This document shows, piece by piece, positions 31,691-41,200 of a stretch of DNA of 64,000 nt. The notes beneath the pieces were generated by a model, which had not been told where the DNA came from, ran no database searches, and saw only the letters and a list, made by a program, of their open reading frames with translations. The translations under genes and the position numbers were made by a program. The stretch comes from Seminavis robusta (Eukaryota > Bacillariophyta > Bacillariophyceae > Naviculales > Naviculaceae), in contig CAICTM010000050.1 of the NCBI GenBank assembly GCA_903772945.1, positions 62,001 through 126,000 of the forward strand, written 5' to 3'. The stretch's first letter is position 1; the number at the start of each line of letters is the position of its first letter.

Positions 31691-32117
31691 TGACGGATTA
31701 AGAGTCCAATATCCTCCTCTTCACATGTGGCTTCATTTTATCGGTTAGACCAAGAAACTTACTTGTCCTCCGGAACAGATCCAAGCATCCACGTGTTTTA
31801 AAAAGATCCAAAAGGCACGAATGAGCTTTTGGCCCTGACGCTTGCCGTATTTCATAGCTCTTGCGGTACCGGTACACGGTACTAGCTAGTCTACCTAGCT
31901 AGTAGGTACCGGTACCAGCGAGATCGCGATGACGTCGAAAAATGAGGGGTGAAGGTACGTGATGGCAACAACCAACGATTGGGTTACCACATTGTTGCAA
32001 TCTGAATGAAGACACCAAAACACTTCAAATGATTGAGTTAGGGCGCATAAGAAGCTGGCTGAATTAGGTATTGCGGGAAAACGTAAAGTTTGCATCAGAC
32101 GGATACGCTAAACAGAG
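31691..32117. other. Intergenic region with palindromic cluster
   Basis: Upstream region of the lipase gene. It holds a possible orphan exon of the broken Cys-rich gene (31763-31855, minus) and a compound palindromic cluster of GTACCGGTAC and CTAGCTAG motifs at 31864-31917. Confidence 0.45.
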
Positions 32118-33854
32118 ATGAAAAAGAGGAATTTCAGCTGGATTCTTGGCTTGTTCGAGATGATGTTTTTGGCATCTGCTTATCCAGGCTTTCAAAGGGC
32201 ACTGCTTCGAAGTACACGCCGAGGGCCCGTCTTAGATTCCTCCTTTCGATACTTGGCTTGTGCTACCCAAAAAACAAACAACAGATGGCAACGACAGAGC
32301 CAACCACAATCTACCTTGGAATCGGAGAAAGTCCAGGGGAAGCTGGCAGATGAGAAACAGCAAAACGTTTCAAATCAAACAGAATCCATCAGTCAATTGA
32401 CCAACTCCTCCAACAACAGCACTACTCCTTCGTTTTTGTCCAGATCCATGCGCTCTCTGCGAAAAGGTGCCGGAGCAGTGACATCCACGGCGGGATTTCT
32501 TTCCAGCTCGGCAACCTCCATGGCGACGGATCAAAAACAATGGCATCGAAGTCGACCTCTCGTCGAAGCCTTTCAACTCTTCCTCAATTCCAGTGGCATT
32601 GACCTAGAGCTTTCACAGTCACTCAATTATCATCTACTCCGAAACATCGTCGTCTTGGGACGTATCCAACAGAGACTCTTCAGTGTCAAGAGCCGCAGAG
32701 ATCAGGCCAAAGCCACCACCACAAGGAACAACAATAAGATTCCCACACGCGAGGAAGCTCTCCGGTACATGAGATATGCCACGGCCGTGTATGGATCTAC
32801 CATGATTGCCGCCGCCGAAATGGATGCCAGAGGAATTGTCGATACACGGCTTTCCCCACTCACCCAAACACGCATCAGTGAGCATATCAATGTACCCGAA
32901 GAAGACATTGTACTGGTGGACGTCGACTATGACGGTGATGGCAAACATTTGAGACATTTTGTCGCGGTGGATCATGCCAATCGCAAAATTGTACTGGCCA
33001 TTAGGGGAACATTCAACTTGGCGGAAATTGTCGTGGATGTGGCGGCATTCTCTCGTAAGTTGACACACGGTTTTGTTTGATTGAAATTGTCAAAAAGTTC
33101 AACTCGATTTCTTCGCAAACTCATCACATACAATCTGCAAATTACACGTCTATTGCGGCAAGGTCCGTGCTTTGGTGGAGAAGCCCATTCGGAAATGATG
33201 ACAATGGCAGAACGAGTCTGGACCAATGCTGGAGGCACCATCCGATATTTTCTCAAAAAGCATGAAGATTATGAGTTAATTGTCACGGGGCACAGCCTTG
33301 GTGCTGGATGTGGTTGTCTGCTGACTATCATGTGTCAAAACCAAGGAGGTCGGCTCATTGAAGGTCGAAAGATGCGTTGTTTTGCCTATGCAGCTCCACC
33401 CGTCTTTACCCCACTCATGCTGGTGCCACAGGCCGTACAATCTACTATCAACTATATTCATGAAGAGGACGTGGTGCCGTTTTTGTCGGTCGATTCGGTG
33501 CGACATGTCTTTGCGTCCATCCGGGCTATTGAAGATTACATGCAAGGTTCCATGAGCCGATATGAACGTGTCAAACTTGCCATGGGAATCACAGAGCCCA
33601 ACGAAGATCTCATTGAAGCGGTGCGAATAGCCAGCAGCAAGCGATTGGTACCCAAAAAGGGTGCACCGGTTTTGTCCATTCCGGCCGCATCAACGATCTG
33701 GATGAACGAACAAGAGGACGGTTCCTACGACTACGAAATTTGCGATCCAGCTGCCTTGTCCAAGTTGGGGCCCGTCCTGTCAACTCGAATGGTGGAACAT
33801 CATCTGCCACCACGCTACGAACATGCCTTTGAGAATCTTAACCTCGATCCATAG
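32118..33854 (+). CDS. Class 3 lipase (sn1-diacylglycerol lipase-like)
   Basis: Exons 32118-33054 and 33163-33854 join across a 108-nt GTAAGT...CAAG intron into 542 aa; the junction rebuilds FSRPCFGGEAHSEM, a family-typical block. The enzyme should hydrolyse acyl esters of glycerolipids. The catalytic Ser357 sits in the nucleophile elbow GHSLGAG. The region KIVLAIRGTFNLAEIVVDV, with the oxyanion-loop RGT, and the later INYIHEEDVVPFLSVDSVR, containing the probable catalytic Asp, match lipase_3 enzymes of the DAGL type. A His for the triad is likely in the C-terminal RMVEHHLPPRYEHAF. The N-terminus has a hydrophobic stretch (FSWILGLFEMMFLASAYPGF) that could be a signal peptide or anchor, then a basic Ser/Thr-rich linker. 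The substrate is not determinable. It is convergent with the sulfatase, with only 54 bp between stops. Confidence 0.88.
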
Positions 33855-33908
33855 AGCGGGCGACGAGAAATAGTCGAAAAACATGGTCAAAGGATGCATT
33901 AAGAGATT

Positions 33909-35699
33909 TTAGTCGGAAACTCCAATCTCCACATCCACACTTGCTGTTGTTGTTGTAGCAAAAGCATGCGTTCCGGATGACGCGTCTCGGCAAGTCTTTC
34001 CTCGACAGATTCGTAGCTCTTCTAAACGCCTTTCATAGCGGATCTTTTGTTCTACTGTCAAGGATGACGCTGCGTTGTTCAATTCCCAAGGATCTGTCAT
34101 CAAATCGTAGTACTCCACAAAGTTTTCATCATCCAAAAAGCGGCAGTAGATGCTGTTTTCTTCTTCTTGCAAATGCGCTTGTGATGAACCACTAGCAGCA
34201 ATAGTGCGGACACAATGATAGGTGTTGTTTGACCAGTCCCCCATGTGATAGTCAGGGTCGCCCTGTTTGGGAGCAGGACAGCCCCAAAAGTTGTCGCATT
34301 GAGCATATCCCCGTCCGTGGTAGGAGACTAAAAAGTCCTGTCGCCAAGGGTCATCTTGCTTTGCTGCACCACTATCAAGGATGACTGGAAGAAACGAGGT
34401 CCCATCCATATTGTCTACTGCATCTCTTACTTGCTCAATGACAGCAGACTTCATTTCCCCATTCTTCATTGCCTTGAGTGCCATGTCTGCCATGGTGGGA
34501 GCAATGTCCACGTTCAGCACAATATGGCTGGAGGTTTTATTGGCTGGTACACCAGGACCGGTGACAATGAAGGGTACTCGGATATCATTCTCGTACAGTT
34601 GTCGTTTATCGTAGCTCAATCGATGTTGTCCCAATTGCCATCCATTATCTGATGTGTAGATGATCCAGGTGTTGTCATAGACTCCAGCATTTTGCAGGGC
34701 TTGAACAAACAGTTCAATGTGATTGTCGACGCTAAGCAATGCTTCTGTTCGATTTTGGTAGACTTGATTCATCCACTCTTCTGTAGAGGCATCAATGGGC
34801 GCCAGCCATCGCATCATCCAATGTTTAGACTGCTGATTTTCTGTTGAAGCGTTGTAGTTTGGTGTTTTGATCACCTCCAAACCATCATATTCATGTTCAG
34901 ACCAAGGGGCTGGTGTGAAAGGCATGTGTGCTGTGGGCCAGGCAGCCACAGCCAAGAACGGTTTGTCAGGTGTTTTGACAAATTCTTGAATGCTTTCAAG
35001 GGTCCAATTTGCAACCAAGTCAGGAAAGTAATCGCTTGGATAATCATGGCCATGCCGAATAGTTTCTCCAGTGGTTGCTCCACTTCTTGTGGACTTGACA
35101 ACTCCATAATTGTAGTACTGCGAATTGCCAATCAATCCCAACCACCTATTCCAGCCTGGAGGAACCCGTGAACAGCCAGGTGATCGTGTGCCATTCTTGT
35201 ACCGTTGACAACCAGGAGATCCAGGAATGCCATACATGTTGAGGTACTTGCCGGCATAGGATGTTTGATACCCCAAGCTTTGCAAGACGGTAGCAAAGGA
35301 GTTTTGTTCAGCATCTTCTTGCCAATAGGGGCCATTGCAATTCCCTTCCACAGTGTTATTCAGGGCACCACCATTATGCAAATATCTACCACTGACAATG
35401 GATGACCTGGAAGGACAACAAATAGGGGTGTGCACAAACCCATTCTCAAAAGTCACGCCTCTCTGTTTCAAGAGTCGTTCCAGTTTTGGCATGTGTGACA
35501 TTCCTCCCACAAGAGCATCTTGGTCATCAGTCAGCAACAAGAGAATATTGGGCAGCCTACTTTTCTTAGTGCCGCTATCTTTTCTGTTGGTGGTAGAAGC
35601 ACCAGCTGCAACAGCGAATGGCGGCGACAGATACAGACAAGCCAGGACTATGATACAAAGACCTCGGCCATGCCTTGTAGTAGAAAAGGAGCACATCAT
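33909..35699 (-). CDS. Secreted or lysosomal-type sulfatase (GlcNAc-6-sulfatase-like)
   Basis: A single-exon protein of 596 aa. A signal peptide (CIIVLACLYLSPPFAVAAGA) is followed by the alkaline-phosphatase-superfamily sulfatase domain. PNILLLLTDDQD carries the first metal-binding Asp pair. The signature CCPSRSSIVSGRY begins at Cys94, which formylglycine-generating enzyme would convert to the catalytic formylglycine. GYQTSYAGKYLNMYG carries the conserved Lys. AAWPTAHMPF and YTSDNGWQLGQHRL supply the later His, Asp and Asn ligands. The overall pattern resembles N-acetylglucosamine-6-sulfatase and related arylsulfatases. Many N-x-S/T sites fit an extracytoplasmic protein. It may act on sulfated polysaccharides of the cell coat; the substrate is inferred. 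No partner genes nearby. Confidence 0.92.
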   Translation of the reverse strand: MMCSFSTTRHGRGLCIIVLACLYLSPPFAVAAGASTTNRKDSGTKKSRLPNILLLLTDDQDALVGGMSHMPKLERLLKQRGVTFENGFVHTPICCPSRSSIVSGRYLHNGGALNNTVEGNCNGPYWQEDAEQNSFATVLQSLGYQTSYAGKYLNMYGIPGSPGCQRYKNGTRSPGCSRVPPGWNRWLGLIGNSQYYNYGVVKSTRSGATTGETIRHGHDYPSDYFPDLVANWTLESIQEFVKTPDKPFLAVAAWPTAHMPFTPAPWSEHEYDGLEVIKTPNYNASTENQQSKHWMMRWLAPIDASTEEWMNQVYQNRTEALLSVDNHIELFVQALQNAGVYDNTWIIYTSDNGWQLGQHRLSYDKRQLYENDIRVPFIVTGPGVPANKTSSHIVLNVDIAPTMADMALKAMKNGEMKSAVIEQVRDAVDNMDGTSFLPVILDSGAAKQDDPWRQDFLVSYHGRGYAQCDNFWGCPAPKQGDPDYHMGDWSNNTYHCVRTIAASGSSQAHLQEEENSIYCRFLDDENFVEYYDLMTDPWELNNAASSLTVEQKIRYERRLEELRICRGKTCRDASSGTHAFATTTTASVDVEIGVSD

Positions 35700-36274
35700 C
35701 AGATACCTCGGTTTGACTTATTCCGTGAGCCACAACTCGTAGCCTTCGTGATTTTCTGACTTCTGGCTGGCCCTTGAATTCACAGACGCTTGACCCAAAG
35801 ACTGGAAACAAGAGGTGAATCGATAATCGATCGTTTCGCGGAGGCTCAGAAGCTGAGATAGACCCTTAGACAACCTCTCTCTTGTTCGTTCCTCTATTGC
35901 TGCACTTGGGCTGGCTACTCCGCAGCGCAAATGCGGACAGTCCTCATTTACTACTTAGTTTTAAGAAACCAGGCAACCTAACATTAGCTAGTAACATGGG
36001 GTGGCTTGATGGATCAACACAGATCCAGCGTAAAAAAGATATCAGCCCGTTGAGCTGCTTACAGCCAGACGTGGTTAGGTTCCCTTGGCTTATCTGCTTG
36101 CCGGTCAGGGACCAGGACGCCTGAGGACCCTCCTGGCTTCAAGGTCTGGGTCGTCCCAAGCAGAAGCAAGACTGCAATTTGCATGTAGCTTAAGCAGATG
36201 CTCCATATCATAAACTGGGACAGGTAAAAGGCTTGCAGCTCTCAACAACACCTTCAGATTTCACCTCGCGCAAC
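35700..36274. other. Intergenic region, divergent promoters
   Basis: These 575 bp separate the sulfatase and the small Cys-rich membrane protein gene, which diverge. No gene or distinctive repeat is seen. Confidence 0.5.
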
Positions 36275-36763
36275 ATGAACAAATCTCAATCCGTACTTTG
36301 TGGTATCTGTTGCCTTTCCTGCCTCCTGGCCTGGATCATTCTCCCAATTGTTCTGCTTCCACCAAAGCAATGGCCTCACTGTGCAACTGTAAAAGATTGC
36401 TCCGAGATTGACTCCCGCAAGGAATGTGCGGAGGCATATGCATGTGCTCCGCAACCCTGTGATTATTACGAGGATCAAGAATTCTGCAGTGATAAATGCT
36501 TTGTGGAGGAAGATGAGGAGGGAAATGAACGAGCGCAAAAATGTGAAGATCTACAGACAGAAGGTTCCTGCAACACCTATGGCAACTGTGAATGGAGTTG
36601 CAATGATCTCCATTTGGATGAAAATGGCAGACGAAGTGAAACTGAGTTCAGCTGGGAATGCTCTCCCCGAGCTGTGTTTTATCTTGTCACATTCTACGTA
36701 TTCTGGTTTTCGGTTATTTTTGGAGGCGTTTGTCTGGGTGTACTAGCCATGGAATGTTGTTGA
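36275..36763 (+). CDS. Small Cys-rich protein with two transmembrane helices
   Basis: A 162-aa single-exon protein started at the first ATG (MNKSQSV). An N-terminal hydrophobic helix (CGICCLSCLLAWIILPIVLL) and a C-terminal one (VFYLVTFYVFWFSVIFGGVCLGVLAM, read in two halves) flank a loop of about 100 residues that is acidic and holds 13 or more Cys (DCSEIDSRKECAEAYACAPQPC, in part). The Cys spacing suggests a disulfide-stabilised extracytoplasmic loop. No family is recognised. A coding origin is supported by sustained composition bias and a sensible membrane topology. Confidence 0.6.
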   Translation: MNKSQSVLCGICCLSCLLAWIILPIVLLPPKQWPHCATVKDCSEIDSRKECAEAYACAPQPCDYYEDQEFCSDKCFVEEDEEGNERAQKCEDLQTEGSCNTYGNCEWSCNDLHLDENGRRSETEFSWECSPRAVFYLVTFYVFWFSVIFGGVCLGVLAMECC

Positions 36764-38232
36764 TCAAGGACCCGTAGGTACAAGAAGTAAGCTAGGGTGG
36801 TAATGAACCTCAATTTTGCAGCAAGGAACTACATGTATGCGATCGGTACTAGCTAGTATCGGAACCCTAATTTTGGTGCTACTGGTACCATAACTGTTGG
36901 CTGCCTAGCTCGCTGGGGATCTGGTATGTTGGAAGGGTGCTGTTGGCTACTAAAAGAGCTAAGAGTAGTTGTTGGCTAACCAAAAAGGAGGCAAATGCGG
37001 TACTGTACTCATGGCTGTTAAGATAGCTAGAGGTTGCTGTACCGGTACCAGGTACCGGGTACCGCAAGGTGCGCAGCGCGCCCAGTCAGCCATCAAAAGC
37101 GTTTATTCAGAGATGCTGGCCACTGCAGTAGCTCTTTTGTACAGTACTAGTACAGTACTCGGAGTAAAGCTTGAAGCACTACGGCTCCACACCTCCACTC
37201 CTCACTACGACTGTACTAAGTACTCGAGTACTGCTCCACTGTAAAAAGTAAAAGACCATTGGAGGAGTGGTTTCGGGGTTGCGGTACAACATGGAAAGTT
37301 CCCCCATTTTTGGCTTTTCTAAATCCAAGAAGCGACCTCATTTGATCAACCGCCTCAGCTGTTTTAATGCTCTCCCTCACCAATAAATCTGGTGATACCT
37401 TTGACTATCAAGAGATTTAAAGTATTTGGCCAATTTGACTGGCAAGGAGCAAACTTATTATCATGATTTCCTTGGTTATTAGATCCTAGCAGGTGTCGAG
37501 TCAGTTTTTCATGTACCAGTACCGGTACCGATAGTGTCAAGTGTCAAGCGCTTGGATATCCTGCAAGTTAGATGTAGGTGTATCCACTGGGTCCTTGCTC
37601 CCAGTAGAGCTACGCATAGCTAGCTAGGATGAGCAGCAATATCCCTTTTGAAGAATAGGAGATATCCTGAGTTGGCAATAAGCATTTTCTAAGCTAAACC
37701 ACCTTGAAAATGCGTACCAAAAAGGAAAATTTAGCAGGTTATAGATGGCTTGTATTCTCACTGCGGTTTTCAAAGTGTAAGCCTTGTACTGGTACCGGTA
37801 CGCCGGCTTTTGATCAGGAGTTGACATAACAGATACCGTGACAGTCCCGTGATAGCTGGCAAACCAGATATGTTCTTATATTCAAGGTATAAGTTTAGTT
37901 CTCTTATTCTCAGGACCGTTCCGAAGAAGCCTCAGTCATCGCGGAGTTTTTGGTGCGGAAGCGCACAGCCACAGCAAGAACTTTGAAACTCTGCCCTCTG
38001 CCACTGACGATTACGCAGCTATACTCTCGTACAGGCGGAAGCTCACCGTACTGTACAATACCCAATATCACATCATAGCAAGAGTAAGAAGAGCTAGCTA
38101 GAAGCCTGAAAGAAGACTCTTCATTATCTCCTTCTTCCGAAGTTATCCCTCCAGTCGCCAGCTCCTAGATATATTGATATAAAGCAAGCTACCAATCTGC
38201 CAGAGAGTTGGGTAGAATCAAATCGAATCAAG
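36764..38232. other. Intergenic region with palindromic cluster
   Basis: These 1.5 kb upstream of the receptor-cyclase-phosphodiesterase gene show no gene. A run of overlapping GGTACCGGTACC-type palindromes is at 37039-37064, with more at about 37517 and 37790. Confidence 0.45.
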
Positions 38233-41200
38233 ATGTGGCAGCAACGCCCTTTTCTGAGCCATCTAGTGCTGCTGGTACTGTGGATGTCACTGATGGGTAT
38301 CACGGGAGCCTCGAATGTCCCCTGTAACGCAACGTTGCAATGTGAATTGAAGCTCCGTCCTGGATCCATCTGTATGGAAAGTGGCTATTGCTCGAATCCC
38401 CTCTATCATGGTGGTGGCTGCTTGAAGACCATGTTGGGTGCCAAGAACTGGACACGGACTCGCGTCTGCAGTTCCCAAGATCCTCCCGAGGCGGCCGCCA
38501 ATGGCTATTGTCTGCCGGCATCGGCAGCGGGGCACTTTTCCTACCAAGAAATCCGATTGGCAGGTCTCAATTGGGAAACGGGTATCTTTGTCAGTTGGAT
38601 CATTCAAATTATCTTGTCCGAAGTCCTCAATGTCCCCACGACGATTGATGCGGGATCACCCCATGTCAATATCGACTTGTACAATCCAAAGTCCGAATTT
38701 GATCTTTCTTCCATTGTCTTGGACTATGGATGGGAGGGACATGCCGTTGCCGATCGAGTCAAGGATTGTCGAACGGTATATACCGACGACGAAGATAACT
38801 ATCAACAGTGCTTTCACGTGGTACCCGAAATGTGGTGGAGTACAGTGCTCGAAGAAGGCAAAATCGTGGGGATTGACCCACCTAGAGAATTGGGTGTCCT
38901 GGGAGAAAATGCCCTCTTTATACCGCGATTTGCCGCCGAACGAGATCCCACACTCGTGTCCTATTTTGGAATGCGGGATCGAGTCAAAGTGGCTCAAACC
39001 TTTCAGACCCCAACCAGATGGAAAGATTTTTGCGCCATACAAGAGGACAATTGCATTACACCCGATGCCTACAATCGATGGAAAACCTATTGTCAACTCA
39101 ACAATTGTATCGATAAACCACACGCACCGCGATTTCCCGAAAACGAACAAGAAGAACAGAGCTTTTTCGTAGAAGGACTCTATCCGGGACATTTTCGCAT
39201 CACGGAAGAGGGAGATTGCGATCTTAATCCCGATACTTGTACGGGTGTACTGGTCGACTATGCATGTGGCTGGAACAGCTATGCCAAACAACAAACGCAC
39301 CATCTCAATATGCCCTTTCGATACGCAGGAACCGAGGTCAATGGAGGATTCAAAGCGTCCGAAGCTTTGCAGATTTGGAGAGCCGCCAATGCCACCAAAT
39401 CTCCCGTTTTCATGGTCTGGTACTCGCCCGATCCCTTTTACCAATCATTTCTGGGAAGTGAGGCCGAAATGACCCGCGTCAACTTACCACCGCCCACCCC
39501 GCAATGTGCCGATAATCGAATCAATGTGGCAGACTACTGTGCCAACTCCACCTGGCGAGATCAGGGATCGTTTGGAGACCCAAAAGGAAGCTGTGACACG
39601 TACCCTCAGTTACTGCAAAAGACGTTTACCAAGGCACTCCGCGATGTGACGGAAGATCCCAGTTTGAGTGACGTGTTTTGGAGCCCGGCCAGAGACTTTT
39701 TGCTAAACCTACGACTTGACAATCTGCATTACAATGAACTGATCCAACTATGGCGCAGTCGAGGAACCGACCCGTTGGGATATGATCCCCGAGATGCAAC
39801 CTGCCAATGGGTTGTCGACAATTTTGATCGTCTCATGTCGTTTGTACCGGAAACATATCCCCGGGTCATTAAGGAAGTCGACAACGAACGAGAGGCGCTG
39901 TTGGCAGTGGCCTTTGGGCTTTCCATTTTTGTCGTGTGCGTGGTGCTTCTGACCACTGCATTTTGCTTTCTCAAACGCAAAACCATGTGTATTTATCACA
40001 TGCAGTCACACTTTCTGAGGTTGCTGCTCTGTGGGATGCTCATGGTTGGGATTGGGGCCGTCATTATGACCGCTGCCCCCACCGATGCGTCGTGTGGTGT
40101 CACACCGTGGTTGATCAATTTGGGCTATCTCTTGCTGTTTGTGCCATTGGTGGTGCGGATATCGGCGATTAGCCGACTGGCGACGGACGGCAAGCGCATG
40201 CAGCGTGTGCGAGTGAAGTCCATCGAGCTGTACAAATATGTTCTGGCATTTGCGGTCCTGGTGGCGGTTTATCTGTTTGTCTGGACATATGTGGATCCAC
40301 CCGTAAAGACGTACGAATATGAACTGACGAATCACGTGACACCCGAAGGAGACAGTGTGATTGAGTCATATGACTATTGCGGGGCTGAATATGACTACTA
40401 TTGGCTGTTTATTGCCATGGCATGTCGTGGCTTGGTGCTCCTGTCGGGCACAATGATTGGATTCTTGGCTCTCCGAGTCAAAGACGACAGGAACGACTCT
40501 AGGGCCATCTTTGTAACGCTGGTGGTTCAGCTCGTCGTTCTCGTCTTGCAATTCGTTGTGTGCGTCATTTTGTTCGAGTCAAAAAGGTCGGACTTGATGG
40601 GTTACAGCAGCATTCTGCACAGTTTGAACGCGATCACACCGATTGCAATATATATTCTACCCAAGTTCTTTGACAAAGATGAAAACAAACAGGGCGAGGA
40701 CAACATGCTTCCTGATGTGTTTGTCCATACAACGATGGCCCTCCTGGATGTGGTCGGGTAAGGTCAACGTTCCATTGTGCTCCTTTGATGTTTCCCTTGG
40801 TAATTGTTGGCACCAACTCTGATCCTCCTTGCTTCTGTCTCCTCTTAGCTTTTCTGCGTGGTAAGAAAGAACTCACAGGTGAAACTTGTTGTTTGATGGC
40901 TTAGCTCCAGCGACTGATGCACTTTTCAACCAATGTGATCTCAGGACGTCAGTGCGGCAACCGGTGGATGTGTTTCAGTTTCTCGAAGTGGTAAGGCTGG
41001 CATCCAATACAATTCCGATCATTCGGCCCGACACTGTCGCTGACATCTTTCCTGTTTAGCTGTATGAAACTTTTGATGAAATCGCGGTGAAAAATGGCGT
41101 TTTCAAAGTGGTATGAAGCAGCTCAGATCGGAGACAGTCCCTTGGGTGCTTTGCCCCACCGCATCTTATTGTACTTTCTTCCTTTGTCATGCTGCAGGAG

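Noticed and set aside
31763-31855. Possible 5' exon of the Cys-rich pseudogene
   Set aside because: It has a start codon and a good donor, but no acceptor joins it in frame to the downstream part, so it was not included in the feature.
40865-40944. Alternative acceptors at 40904 and 40911 for exon 3 of the receptor gene
   Set aside because: They lead to a stop or a frame break; the acceptor at 40943-40944 gives GFSAWTSVRQPVDVF, which matches class III cyclases.
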